This document shows positions 1 through 9,386 of a stretch of 64,000 nucleotides of DNA, piece by piece. A program made the translations under genes and the position numbers. The notes under the pieces were generated by a model. The model made no database searches. It was given only the letters and a program-made list of their open reading frames with translations, and was not told the origin of the DNA. The DNA is taken from positions 4,898,001-4,962,000 of the forward strand of contig NZ_CP015772.1 of the NCBI RefSeq assembly GCF_001654455.1, given 5' to 3'. The stretch's first letter is position 1; each line of letters begins with the position of its first letter. The stretch comes from Niabella ginsenosidivorans (GTDB lineage: Bacteria > Bacteroidota > Bacteroidia > Chitinophagales > Chitinophagaceae).

Positions 1-1907
1 ACGGGCTGGATCTGCTGGATCTGAACGGCAACCGGCTGCACAATTACAACACGTTAAACGCTGCCATAGGAAGCAATTTTATCGGCTCCCTGATAAAAAC
101 CCGGCAGGGGACTATTATTGCAGCAACAGACAAGGGTGCCTTTATTTTTTCCAAACCGGAAAATACCTTCCACCGTATTACACAGCTGCCAAATACATTT
201 TTCAGAACACTCCATGAAGACCCCCAGGGCAACATCTGGGCCGGTACCTATGGCAACGGTGTGTACAAATACCAGCCTCAAACCCAAAACGTATGCCATT
301 ATGTATTCTCGATCAACAATAACAAAAGCCTTGCCTGTAACATCACCAATGCTATTTATTACAGCGCTGATAGCATTACCTGGCTGGCAACGGAGGGTGG
401 TTTATGCCGCTTTGACGAGCAGACCCGTCAATTAAAGATTTATACCACCCAGGAGGGCCTGCCTGCCAATGTTATTTATACCATACTGGAAGACGGCAAA
501 AAAAATCTCTGGCTCAGTACCTCAAAAGGGCTGGTCCGTTTTACCCCGGCAACCGGGCATATGCAGCTCTTTTCAAAATCACAGGGTTTGCTGACGGACC
601 AGTTCAATTACCGCTCTGCATACAGAGACAACGATGGTACCCTGTATTTTGGAAGTGTAAAAGGCATGATCAGCTTTCACCCTGATTCTATTCCTGATGT
701 ACAATTCTCCGCACCTGTGTACATAACAGGTTTCCAGATCTATAATAAAGAGTTGCCGATCAACGCCGGTCATTCACCGTTAAAACAATCCATTTTATTT
801 ACCCGAAAATTAACATTGTCCCATAACCAGTCCACATTTAGTATTGATTTTGCAAGTGTAGACTATAATTCCCCGCTTACCATACAATATGCCTACCAGA
901 TGGTGGGGCTGGATAAAGGCTGGAACTATTTATCCAGCAACCGGAAGGCCTATTATACGGAGCTGGCGCCCGGTCAATACACGTTTATCGTAAAAACCAT
1001 TACAGATGATACCGGTAAGCCCGTTGATTTTGCACAGCTTGAAATCGAGATCCTGCCCCCCTTGTGGCAAACCTGGGAAGCTTATGTGCTTTATGCAGTC
1101 ACCGGGTTGCTGCTTATTTTCCTGACAATAAAATTCTTTATCAACCGGTCTAAAGAACGGCATAAAAGAAGAATGGAAAAATTAGCCTTTGAAAAAGAAA
1201 AGGAGCATTATGAAGATAAAATAGATTTTTTCACCAATGTGGCGCATGAGATCAAAACACCTCTTACCCTGATCAAAGGCCCTATGGAAAATATTATGGA
1301 CGAGATAGAAGCTACTTCTCCCATAAAAAAGAACCTGGAGCTGATGAGCCGCAATACCGACCGGCTGACGCACCTGGCCAACCAGATCCTTGATTTCAGG
1401 AAGATTGAAACGCATGGCTTTCACCTGAATTATACCACCGTGAACATTTCGGAACTGTTACAGGAGCTCTTTTCCCGGTTTCAACCCATTGCCGCGTATA
1501 ACCACCTCTCTTTTGAATTGCAGGCAGAACCGGATGTGTTTGCTTATGCGGATGAAGAAGCGCTGAATAAAATATTCGGCAACCTGATCGACAATGCGGT
1601 GAAATATGCCCGGAGCTTTGTACGGGTTCACTTAGCCTATACCAATGAGCACAACAGTTATAAAGCCCGTTTTATCAACGACGGGTTTGTTATTCCGGAG
1701 GAAGACCGGGATAAAGTATTTGAAAGTTTTTACCGCGTTAAGGACACGTCCGGCCAGTCAGGAACGGGCATTGGTCTTACGTTAAGCCGTACGCTGGCCG
1801 AAATGCATAATGGGCGCTTATTTATAGATCCTGATCAGCAGGAGGTCAATGTATTTGTGCTGGTACTACCTTTGAACCCTCAAACCCAAAAACCGGAAAT
1901 AGTATGA
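1..1907 (+). CDS. Two-component sensor histidine kinase (HTCS-like), 5' end outside the window
   Basis: The frame is open from base 3 and the gene starts upstream. The visible part begins with beta-propeller repeats (motif NIWAGTYGNGVYKY and relatives, to about 680). A Y_Y_Y-type Ig-like domain follows (about 750-1050), then one membrane segment (about 1075-1140) and a HisKA domain with the phospho-acceptor His in HEIKTPLTL (codon at 1245). The HATPase domain has the N-box FGNLIDNAVKYA and G-box GTGIGLTL. This is the periplasmic-sensor architecture of Bacteroidota hybrid two-component systems, which usually sense carbohydrate fragments and control a neighbouring utilisation locus. Here the polypeptide ends after the ATPase domain, and the receiver/AraC part is a separate overlapping gene. 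It probably senses the substrate of the minus-strand locus to its right. Confidence 0.93.
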   Translation, partial: GLDLLDLNGNRLHNYNTLNAAIGSNFIGSLIKTRQGTIIAATDKGAFIFSKPENTFHRITQLPNTFFRTLHEDPQGNIWAGTYGNGVYKYQPQTQNVCHYVFSINNNKSLACNITNAIYYSADSITWLATEGGLCRFDEQTRQLKIYTTQEGLPANVIYTILEDGKKNLWLSTSKGLVRFTPATGHMQLFSKSQGLLTDQFNYRSAYRDNDGTLYFGSVKGMISFHPDSIPDVQFSAPVYITGFQIYNKELPINAGHSPLKQSILFTRKLTLSHNQSTFSIDFASVDYNSPLTIQYAYQMVGLDKGWNYLSSNRKAYYTELAPGQYTFIVKTITDDTGKPVDFAQLEIEILPPLWQTWEAYVLYAVTGLLLIFLTIKFFINRSKERHKRRMEKLAFEKEKEHYEDKIDFFTNVAHEIKTPLTLIKGPMENIMDEIEATSPIKKNLELMSRNTDRLTHLANQILDFRKIETHGFHLNYTTVNISELLQELFSRFQPIAAYNHLSFELQAEPDVFAYADEEALNKIFGNLIDNAVKYARSFVRVHLAYTNEHNSYKARFINDGFVIPEEDRDKVFESFYRVKDTSGQSGTGIGLTLSRTLAEMHNGRLFIDPDQQEVNVFVLVLPLNPQTQKPEIV

Positions 1908-2665
1908 AGGCTGTAATTCTATTGGTTGAAGACAACAGGGAGATCCTGGATTTTATTGAAAGCAACCTGTGCGATCAATATACCGTAAAGAAAACCGCCA
2001 ATGGCAAGGAGGCACTGGAGGTGCTCCGGAACGAAATAGTGGATCTGATCGTAAGTGATGTGATGATGCCCCAGATGGATGGGTTTGAATTATGCCGGAT
2101 CATTAAATCCGATGTGGAGCTCAGCCACCTGCCCTGCATCCTGTTAACCGCCAAAAATACCTTGCAGGCACGCCTGCAGGGACTGGAGCTTGGGGCAGAC
2201 GTCTATATAGAAAAACCCTTTTCACCTAAACACCTGAAAATACAGATCTCCAACCTGCTGGAGAACCGCAATAAAATAAAAAACTATTTTGCCAACTCAC
2301 CCCTTGCCCAGCTAAAAACGATCGCCCATACAAAAGCCGATGAAAAATTTTTAGAAACAGTGAACCATATTATAGAAGAGCATTTGCAGGAGCCGGAGCT
2401 GGATGTGGACCGCCTGGCCCGGTACCTGAACATGAGCCGGCCTACTTTTTACCGGAAAATCAATGCGATCTCGGACCTAACGCCTAATGACCTTATCAAC
2501 CTCACCCGGCTGAAAAAAGCCGCCCGGCTGATGAGCGATGGCCATAACATCAATGAAGTATCCGAAATGGTGGGGTATAATTCCCCCAAGATCTTCAGCA
2601 AAAATTTTGAGAAACAATTCGGCATGATGCCTTCAGAATATATCTCCGGCCATTTAAAGGGATAA
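1904..2665 (+). CDS. Response regulator with AraC-type DNA-binding domain
   Basis: This is a 253-aa protein. The receiver domain (residues 1-120) has the acidic pair E9-D10, phospho-acceptor D52 (SDVMMP) and the Lys of EKPF. A C-terminal AraC/XylS helix-turn-helix (about 150-250) contains DVDRLARYLNMSRPTFYRK. The start codon overlaps the kinase stop as ATGA, so the two are translationally coupled. In Bacteroides relatives these modules form one hybrid protein. Here they are split at the kinase-receiver linker, either naturally or through a one-base frameshift. It probably activates the carbohydrate locus. Confidence 0.93.
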   Translation: MKAVILLVEDNREILDFIESNLCDQYTVKKTANGKEALEVLRNEIVDLIVSDVMMPQMDGFELCRIIKSDVELSHLPCILLTAKNTLQARLQGLELGADVYIEKPFSPKHLKIQISNLLENRNKIKNYFANSPLAQLKTIAHTKADEKFLETVNHIIEEHLQEPELDVDRLARYLNMSRPTFYRKINAISDLTPNDLINLTRLKKAARLMSDGHNINEVSEMVGYNSPKIFSKNFEKQFGMMPSEYISGHLKG

Positions 2666-2808
2666 GGGGAATAATACCATTTAAACTTTTAATTCGTCAG
2701 GATCTGACAGTGTTCTTTCAATGTAAATGGCATAAAAACCCTGTAACATCAGCAAAAAAGGAACCAGGAAGGTTTTCTTCAGACAGTCTTAAACCGGGCA
2801 GCGCCCGT

Positions 2809-3636
2809 TTATTTGATATAACCAAATTCTTTTAAAAAACGGGTAAGCTGCTCCAGGGTTTCGTTATAATATTTTGATCCCCTGTTATAATTGAAAAAGC
2901 CATGTCCCTGGCCTTCATACAACAGCAGATCACAACGGCTGCCTACCTCCTGCATTTTTTGCTGGTACTGTTTTGCTATTGCTACAGGAACCAATTTGTC
3001 CCGCGTTCCCAAAAAAATAATAGCAGGCGCCGCACCTTTCTTAATATTATGAAAGGGCGAAATTTCCCGGAACCGGTCCTTGAACAGGTCGTAACCATAA
3101 TTACCGGGTCCATTGTTCAATACCGGGTTAAACAAGGCCAGCAGATCGGGCCGCGCATTGATATGAAGGTCATCTGTTGCCTCATCAATTTGCGTAAGAT
3201 CGGCCGCTGCTGCTATATGCCCACCGGCAGAACCACCGGCTGCGGCAATTTTATCCGGGTCAATGCCCAATGCTGCGCTATGGCCCCTCAGATAACGGAT
3301 GGCAGAACGCCCATCCTTTACGCTTTCAAACGGAGTGGTTCCCTGTCTTGATTTTACCCTGTAGTCTGGTGTTATGGCGATCATTCCTTTTGAAGCGAAA
3401 AACAACGCCTGGTTTTTAAACTGGTCCATAGTGCCCTCTGCCCATCCACCGCCAAAGAAAAATATGATGGCCGGATATTTTGCTCCTTTTTTATAATCCG
3501 CCGGGTAATAAATTTTCATTTTGAGCTGCGTGGCGTCTGTTGTTTTATACGTTATTTCCACCACAGAAGGCTGCGCAGATACAATGACAGCACCAAACAG
3601 CATTATAATAAAAATGTATATGCTCTTTTTCATCAT
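2809..3636 (-). CDS. Secreted alpha/beta-hydrolase (carbohydrate esterase/lipase-like)
   Basis: This 275-aa protein starts with a typical signal peptide (MMKKSIYIFIIMLFGAVIVSAQ). The oxyanion-hole region is GGGWAEG, the nucleophile elbow is GGSAGGH, and the catalytic His lies near the C-terminus in GQGHGFF. This is the BD-FAE/esterase-lipase class, which removes acyl groups from plant polysaccharides or related esters. It is the last gene of the minus-strand carbohydrate locus, 82 bp after the ADP-ribosylglycohydrolase-like gene. The substrate cannot be read from sequence. A paralogous catalytic domain occurs at 30296-31807. Confidence 0.88.
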   Translation of the reverse strand: MMKKSIYIFIIMLFGAVIVSAQPSVVEITYKTTDATQLKMKIYYPADYKKGAKYPAIIFFFGGGWAEGTMDQFKNQALFFASKGMIAITPDYRVKSRQGTTPFESVKDGRSAIRYLRGHSAALGIDPDKIAAAGGSAGGHIAAAADLTQIDEATDDLHINARPDLLALFNPVLNNGPGNYGYDLFKDRFREISPFHNIKKGAAPAIIFLGTRDKLVPVAIAKQYQQKMQEVGSRCDLLLYEGQGHGFFNYNRGSKYYNETLEQLTRFLKEFGYIK

Positions 3637-3718
3637 CTTTTTTTAAAGAAATCAATCGTATGCCCGGCAGCAATCAACAACTGCTGCTGTTTTTCTTGCT
3701 GTTTGTTTTAATGAGCAC

Positions 3719-5272
3719 TTACTTTGTATCTGCCGTTACTGCCGGTTTACCGGCAAATACAATATAGCCCGGCTTTTGTATTTCATATCGATCGTCCGGG
3801 TTCAATACCTGAACCCGCACATGATGCCGGCCTGGTGGCAATAAATACTTCCAGGCAATTTCCTGCTTGCGGGAAGTAAAATCCGTAGGCAGGTGCACTG
3901 TTTCCGTTTTTTTACCATCAATAAATACATCGGCATGCACTATATACTCGGGGCTTTGATTGTTTTTCTTTTTTACTTCACCCCGAAGCACAAAGCCGTT
4001 CCCTTCGAAATCAAAGGAGAGCTCATTCCCCTTTATTATTACCCCTTTTGCCAGCACCGGGTATAAGCCCGGAAAACTTTTTTCATACTTTACCGGCACC
4101 GGCTTTTGGGTAAGGATCGTAACCGTACCATCGGCATACTGTCCGCCATTGCGTTTAATATTTTCCAGGGCATGCTTGTATCCTATTTCATAAACTTTAT
4201 TCAATGAGATCGTTGTGTATTTGAAATCAATATCCTCAGCCCCTTCCAGGCCTTTTTTCCAGTAATCAGGGATCCGGTCATACCCCAATACAACGCCTAA
4301 TATACCACCGGCGGATGAAGGGTTACAATCCGCATCCTGACCGGCACGTGTGGCTATTTCCAATGTTTTTCCAAAATCGCTATTACCATATAACAGGGCC
4401 ATCACCACGTAGGCAGAATTAATGGTTGCATCAATATCAAAGGGAAGAAAGATTCCGTCCGGACAGCTCAGATCGCTGGACCACTTGCGTTGCAGCTCAA
4501 ACCAGGTCTGCTGCCAGCTGTCAGGATATTCTTTATGCCAGCGGATTACATCCGCAATGCACTGGTAATAGCTGCTTTTAGCCGGGATCACCTGCAAAGC
4601 CTGCTCTACTATAGCATTAACGTTCTTATTCAGAAAAGCCAGCGTATATAAAGCGCCCATATACACACCACCATACCACCCATCACCATAATTCATAATA
4701 TGCCCGATCTTGTTGCTGATCGCCGAAGCGGCATTGGGCATACCCGGACTCATCAGCCCGGCATAATCCGCTTCTATCTGGTAATCGATATCGTCCGCAT
4801 GCGGGTTGTTTTGCCAGTGCCCGCTTTCCGGGGCTTTTATGCCATTGAGTATATTATACCGGGCAGCCTGGTTGGCGTGCCACAGCTTGTACCCTGCATA
4901 GGCAAAAGCATGTGCAAATGAATCTACAGGCGCATCAAGCCCCAGGCGCTCAAACACCTCCACAAAGGTCAGGTCCATATACAGATCATCATAGAGGCCG
5001 GGTGTTTCCAGCATCGTTTTTCTTACATAGCCTTTTTCCCAGAACAAGGGTTGATAGTCCTGTATAAAAGTGCCATTATACCGGAACTCATAGGGCCCTC
5101 CAAAAGTAACGCCGATGGTCTGTCCGGCCCAGCCGCCCCGGATCTTATCTTTTAATACTTTTTCACTGATGGTGATCTTTTCGCCCAGCTTTACCGGCTT
5201 CCCCGGTACCTGTGCCTGTATATGCGCAATACTTAAATACAGAACGAGCAGCAGTGCACTATTTTTTTTCAT
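3719..5272 (-). CDS. Secreted ADP-ribosylglycohydrolase-family protein
   Basis: This 517-aa protein has a signal peptide (to IAHIQAQ). The ADP-ribosylglycohydrolase fold shows an N-terminal metal-binding acidic run (YDDLYMDLT) and the C-terminal DADCNPSSAGG motif. About 120 C-terminal residues look like a beta-sandwich accessory domain. The family cleaves N- or O-glycosidic bonds to ADP-ribose; in the Bacteroides rus locus a member (RusGH) is part of a ribose-scavenging system. The gene lies downstream of the IS110 insertion, so its link to the promoter of the main train may be broken. A second family member is at 15119-16702. Confidence 0.88.
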   Translation of the reverse strand: MKKNSALLLVLYLSIAHIQAQVPGKPVKLGEKITISEKVLKDKIRGGWAGQTIGVTFGGPYEFRYNGTFIQDYQPLFWEKGYVRKTMLETPGLYDDLYMDLTFVEVFERLGLDAPVDSFAHAFAYAGYKLWHANQAARYNILNGIKAPESGHWQNNPHADDIDYQIEADYAGLMSPGMPNAASAISNKIGHIMNYGDGWYGGVYMGALYTLAFLNKNVNAIVEQALQVIPAKSSYYQCIADVIRWHKEYPDSWQQTWFELQRKWSSDLSCPDGIFLPFDIDATINSAYVVMALLYGNSDFGKTLEIATRAGQDADCNPSSAGGILGVVLGYDRIPDYWKKGLEGAEDIDFKYTTISLNKVYEIGYKHALENIKRNGGQYADGTVTILTQKPVPVKYEKSFPGLYPVLAKGVIIKGNELSFDFEGNGFVLRGEVKKKNNQSPEYIVHADVFIDGKKTETVHLPTDFTSRKQEIAWKYLLPPGRHHVRVQVLNPDDRYEIQKPGYIVFAGKPAVTADTK

Positions 5273-5463
5273 ATATATCTTTTTATCGATTTTAATACTG
5301 TGTAACTCCGCAAAAAAATATCATTGACTATGATACAAAAGAGGGTGTATCAAAAGCAATACCAGCTCAGTCACTGATAACCGCAAGTTCTTTAAAATAA
5401 CAAAACAACTGTCGTGCTGAGTTTTTTATTTGCGTAGCAAAAACAATGAAACAATGACAAACT

Positions 5464-5770
5464 TTTTATCGTCACCCTGTATGTAATGCAGTAGAGCCGA
5501 AGGGTCTCTAAAATCGCAGAAACTCCTCGGCTGCGCTCGGATCCGATAGCTATCGGATGACGATCTAAGACTCTTACGTTCAGCCTAATCAAAAATCTGT
5601 CATTAACAGGCACAAATAATAGAGAAATTAAGTTCTTTAAAATGACAAACTTTTTTACCGTCACCCTGAGTGGAGCAAAGCGAAACCGAAGGGTCTCTAA
5701 CTTTTGTAGAGATTTACCTTCGGTGAAATTGTTCTCCACTACGCTTCGCTTCGGTGCCAATGACAAGATA
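5464..5770. repeat. Two dispersed intergenic repeats (family A) and a perfect palindrome
   Basis: No convincing gene lies between 5273 and 5779. The stretch holds two copies of an imperfect inverted-repeat element beginning CGTCACCCTG and containing CGAAGGGTCTCT, at about 5470-5570 and 5650-5770. The first includes the 16-bp palindrome TCCGATAGCTATCGGA (about 5552-5567). Related copies lie near 17870-17950, 35215-35335 and, partially, 49868-49906. A 132-aa frame across this region simply translates the repeats. Confidence 0.75.
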
Positions 5771-5779
5771 TGTAATGCA

Positions 5780-7090
5780 CTATATTTCAACTAATTTCAA
5801 GTTGTGTTTTGTAGCCAGTTTCAATAAATACTGTTGCTCGCGTTGCTTTAATTGCTGTTCATATTTAGCAGCTCCTTGTTCTAAATAAGCTGTCCCTTTA
5901 GTCAGTAAGTTATAAAATGCAATAGCAATTTTTCTGGCTCCTGCTTTTATTGCAATTGCGGGACCTTTCCTGGTGCGTATTCTGCGTATAAATGTTCCAA
6001 TGGCTATATGTTTGCTATTGAGCAGCGATTGTGCGATCTCCCTGAATATCTGGCCCACTCTGGAACTGTTTTTCATTTTTGCTTTCCTGCTGCGGCTGCC
6101 GCTTTGGTTATGACCAGGGGAAAGCCCGCACCAGCTTACATAATGCTTTTCCGTAGGAAATCTACTCAGATCGGTACCTGTTTCTCCCAGCAGCTTCAAC
6201 ATAGAATAGTTGGTTACTCCCGGCAGACAGCCCGCATCTACACCGTATATATTGAGCAATTTTTGATTTAAATCCTTAATCATTGGCTTATGATGGCGTA
6301 CGGGCTTCTCCTTATGTACCGGCGCTACAAATGAACTACCTTGCTCCAGAAAAGAAAGCAACACTTCCATACGCTGATCTACTATGAGTATTTGCTGCTC
6401 ATGAATTTTCCAAAGCTTGAGGTTCTGTTCCAACAAGAACAGCCAGCTTTCATTGTAGTTGCCTTCTAAGGCCATCAATACCTCGTCTGCCTTTTTATCT
6501 TTTATACTTTTGTGACACAGGCTTAATAATACCTTTCCGTCCCTTTCCCCTCTAAGGATCGCCTCTATCATACGGATACCACTGACACCAGTAATCTGAG
6601 AAATAACCTCCGTCAATTTGATGTTCATCAACTCTAATGCCTTCTGCATTTTATTTACATAACTGCTGCCCATACTGATAATATCTTCCCGCTTCCGCAT
6701 TAGCATCCGGAGTTCTTTCAATCTACCGGCCGGTATATAGCTTTGCCGTACCAATCCTGCACTAAACATTTTCTGCATCCAACAGGCATCCGCAACATCT
6801 GTCTTCCGACCTTTTACCTGCTTTACCTCTTTGGGATTTACCAGGCATACACAGAAACCGGCTTGCTCCAGCAGCTCATGCAGCGCAATCCAGTAGACGC
6901 CTGTAGCCTCCATACATACATTTTTCACCTGCTGGCTCCTAAGATCTTCAATACACTTACGATAGCTAAACGTAAAAGTATCGTAACTTTTAACCGTAAT
7001 CCCATCACAGGAAACGAAGATTTTCTTTGAGCCGATATCAATAGCGGCTGCACACGCATTGTGTTGTTCAAAACTGACTAAATTTGACAT
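5780..7090 (-). CDS. IS110-family transposase (DEDD recombinase)
   Basis: This 436-aa protein begins with the DEDD RuvC-like domain (AAIDIGSKKIFVSCDG) and carries MEATGVYWIALHELLEQ, typical of IS110 transposases. The C-terminal Transposase_20 domain (about 290-400) contains LPGVTNYSMLKLLGETG and the catalytic-Ser region SWCGLSPGHNQSGSRSRK. Length is normal and the frame is intact, so the element may be active. IS110 enzymes are guided by a bridge RNA encoded next to the transposase. A folded non-coding segment just upstream (7119-7283) fits that role. The element separates the last two genes of the carbohydrate locus from the rest. Confidence 0.95.
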   Translation of the reverse strand: MSNLVSFEQHNACAAAIDIGSKKIFVSCDGITVKSYDTFTFSYRKCIEDLRSQQVKNVCMEATGVYWIALHELLEQAGFCVCLVNPKEVKQVKGRKTDVADACWMQKMFSAGLVRQSYIPAGRLKELRMLMRKREDIISMGSSYVNKMQKALELMNIKLTEVISQITGVSGIRMIEAILRGERDGKVLLSLCHKSIKDKKADEVLMALEGNYNESWLFLLEQNLKLWKIHEQQILIVDQRMEVLLSFLEQGSSFVAPVHKEKPVRHHKPMIKDLNQKLLNIYGVDAGCLPGVTNYSMLKLLGETGTDLSRFPTEKHYVSWCGLSPGHNQSGSRSRKAKMKNSSRVGQIFREIAQSLLNSKHIAIGTFIRRIRTRKGPAIAIKAGARKIAIAFYNLLTKGTAYLEQGAAKYEQQLKQREQQYLLKLATKHNLKLVEI

Positions 7091-7118
7091 AACTACTTTT
7101 TTAAGTATTAATTAAAAA

Positions 7119-7283
7119 AAGCAGGTTACAGCTCAAAGAGGTTCAATAAAAAAGCAATGTGCCAAACGGGAATGCTGCTGCAAACAGTATCACCAAACAT
7201 TAATGCACCATTCTTTGAAGCAAGTGTCGACAGGAGGTACAAAACACTAATCGATACGACGGCTACGCTGCTGTAACCTGCTT
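7119..7283 (-). ncRNA. Candidate IS110 bridge RNA region
   Basis: A perfect 14-bp inverted repeat (AAGCAGGTTACAGC at 7119-7132, its complement at 7270-7283) encloses 137 bp immediately upstream of the transposase on the same strand. In IS110-group elements the bridge RNA is transcribed from the left-end non-coding region ahead of the transposase and is about 150-200 nt, which fits. The target- and donor-binding loops cannot be assigned without the empty site. Assignment is by position, size and the closing stem. Confidence 0.5.
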
Positions 7284-7385
7284 CTTTCAAAGATACCACT
7301 TGTCATTACTCATTAATTTTGATCCCTAATTAACAAGTCGAAATGACGAAACTATGTATATTCATTTCCAACAACTTACAACACT

Positions 7386-7432
7386 TATCATTAACAGCCA
7401 GCCTGACGAACCATGATCCGATTGCAAAAATT
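7386..7432 (+). repeat. Dispersed repeat, family B
   Basis: This copy has TCATTAACAGCC followed by CGAACCATGATCCGATTG. Close copies occur at about 17997-18038 and 29990-30020, and in inverse orientation at about 35090-35115. All are intergenic. No gene is seen between 7284 and 7505. Confidence 0.65.
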
Positions 7433-7505
7433 CGCCCCTTGGCAGGCTTAACAGGACAATCAAAACTCTTTTGATACAGCTTCAAATAAGCTCTTATTTT
7501 TCCTT

Positions 7506-9386
7506 TCATGGTGAACGATACTGGCTTAAAAATGTTTTGAAATTATCCTTCCGAACAATAAACACACCCTCATGGGCATGCGCCTCCAGAAAACCGGTCA
7601 GCATTTTTATTTCCTGATCAGGGACGTTTCCTGTGTGCTGCAACCGGCGGATGCGCAGATCCAGATCCGCATACCGCAACATCAGGCCCAGCCGATGCAG
7701 GTTTTCCGCGATCCGCTTCTCCTGCATTCTTTTCGCCATTCCGGTTATAAATTCGTACTGTTTTGCCAGTACTGCCTGCGCCCTCCTGATCTCCTGCGGC
7801 GCCTTAAGGGTCGTATATGGGATACCGCTGTACCGGGGCAGGATCCGTTCAAGATCCGAATAAACGGTTAATGCCGCGGCGGCCTGGCTGCCATACCGTA
7901 TTTTACAATATTTTTTTATCAAGGCATCTACGGGTACGGACGGATCCCATGCAAGGGCCGCCAGGGTATAATGGTTCAGCTCATAGGTGTACCAGTCTCC
8001 CGGCTCCGCGTAGGTTGAAATACCCTGCAAGGGCAGGCCCGCATACCATTGCAGCTCTTTTTGAATAAAATGAGGAAAGATAACCGGGCGCGAACGCCAG
8101 GCATACTTACGGTAATAGGAATACAGGCCGATATTCCCCTTAAACCTGTTTCGCCAGGCCCGGATCGCAGCAGCGTATGCTGCGTTATTCGCATGGGCAG
8201 TGTCATAAATGGGTTGTTCAAAGCTCTGGTTGATGGGGCAGATATCCACCAGGATCTGTTTATTTAATGTTACCTCCTGCGGCGGCAGCAAAACCTGCCC
8301 GTAGGCGATCATCTCCAGCCGCGTGGAGAGCCGGTAAGCACGGAGGGCCGAGTCTACCTGGTTCAGCAGCGCTGCCTGGCGGTCTAAAGGCGATCCCAGC
8401 ATTTTCATATCATCACTTTCTGCCCATTTGGCTACATCGGGTGGCCAGCAATCGAAAATGTCTATTTCGGGATGTGCACGCAGGTAAGCAATAATATGGT
8501 TGATGAAGTACCGCACTGCCGGAGGATTGGCGGTATTGAATACCAGGTTCCGGGTGGAATCCCATTGTCCGTTCTTATTTTTGCCAAACCAATCAGGATG
8601 CCGGTGGAACAGCGTTCCCTGCTCCATATGTGGGTTAATAAAATTCTGGTATCCATGACCACCTACTTCCAGGAGAATCCCTCTTTTCTTTAATTCGGGG
8701 ATCAGTGCATTGCGCCAGTGATCCCATTGCACGCGACCTGCGCCCTGGTAATTCAGGGGCACCATTAATACATTCAGCCGGACCTTGGGCATCCAGTCGA
8801 TCAACTGCTGCAGGTTTTCACTATTGTGCGACCGGCCTTCTTCCACATCCAGTTTCCGGATGGCCATGCGGGGATGTTCTGTTACAGCGCCTGATGTGTA
8901 CCGGACCGTTGCAATTGAAGGAATGTATTCCGATTGCCCCTGATAAAAAGAAAATTGCGGGGCCAGCCACTCACAGCCCAGGCGATGCAGGAGGTCATAT
9001 ACAGCATACAGCAGCGCACGGCCGGAGCCGGCGGTGAGTGCCAGTACCTGTTTGCTGACCCGGATGGTATAGGATTCCTCCGCTAACGTTTTTTCAATTT
9101 GTAAAGAAATGGCAGGCTGCCGGGTACTGCCCTGAACGATAAGAAAGGAGGCGCCGGAAATCTGCTGTAAATAGCGGGCAAGCTCTGCAGCGGCAAACCG
9201 TTGGGTATTTGCAGGAGCAGACGGAAGGAGGATAACTGCAAGGGCTTTGCGGGCTTCAGCAATCCGGAATTCCGGAGCTGCATGCCACAGGTCATTACCA
9301 CAGACGGGATTCACAAGGGACCTCTTTGCCGACACCTGCATTGTCCACAGAAGTGCTACCGTTAATATATACCAGTACCGGTTCAT
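7506..9386 (-). CDS. Secreted DUF4838 / alpha-glucuronidase-N-like protein
   Basis: This 626-aa protein has a signal peptide (to TMQVSAK). Residues about 45-150 (NTQRFAAAELARYLQQISGASF) resemble the GH67 N-terminal/glycoside-hydrolase family 20-type accessory domain. The following domain matches DUF4838, a TIM-barrel-like glycoside-hydrolase relative common in Bacteroidota polysaccharide loci. Acidic residues in DIFDCWPPDVAKWAESDD lie where catalysis might occur, but no activity can be assigned. The start codon directly abuts the stop of the upstream beta-helix gene (TAG then ATG), so the two are co-translated. Confidence 0.82.
   Translation of the reverse strand: MNRYWYILTVALLWTMQVSAKRSLVNPVCGNDLWHAAPEFRIAEARKALAVILLPSAPANTQRFAAAELARYLQQISGASFLIVQGSTRQPAISLQIEKTLAEESYTIRVSKQVLALTAGSGRALLYAVYDLLHRLGCEWLAPQFSFYQGQSEYIPSIATVRYTSGAVTEHPRMAIRKLDVEEGRSHNSENLQQLIDWMPKVRLNVLMVPLNYQGAGRVQWDHWRNALIPELKKRGILLEVGGHGYQNFINPHMEQGTLFHRHPDWFGKNKNGQWDSTRNLVFNTANPPAVRYFINHIIAYLRAHPEIDIFDCWPPDVAKWAESDDMKMLGSPLDRQAALLNQVDSALRAYRLSTRLEMIAYGQVLLPPQEVTLNKQILVDICPINQSFEQPIYDTAHANNAAYAAAIRAWRNRFKGNIGLYSYYRKYAWRSRPVIFPHFIQKELQWYAGLPLQGISTYAEPGDWYTYELNHYTLAALAWDPSVPVDALIKKYCKIRYGSQAAAALTVYSDLERILPRYSGIPYTTLKAPQEIRRAQAVLAKQYEFITGMAKRMQEKRIAENLHRLGLMLRYADLDLRIRRLQHTGNVPDQEIKMLTGFLEAHAHEGVFIVRKDNFKTFLSQYRSP

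Larger units (their letters stand above)
5780..7283 (-). mobile_element. IS110-family insertion sequence (exact ends not resolved)
   Basis: The element comprises the intact transposase plus the upstream folded non-coding region. IS110 elements have no classical terminal inverted repeats and make few or no target duplications, so exact ends cannot be read by eye. It interrupts the minus-strand carbohydrate locus between the DUF4838 gene (7506-9386) and the ADP-ribosylglycohydrolase gene (3719-5272). A diverged C-terminal remnant of a related transposase is at 29241-29975. Confidence 0.75.

Noticed and set aside
5392-5790. 132-aa minus-strand frame
   Set aside because: It covers two dispersed repeats and has no protein-like features.
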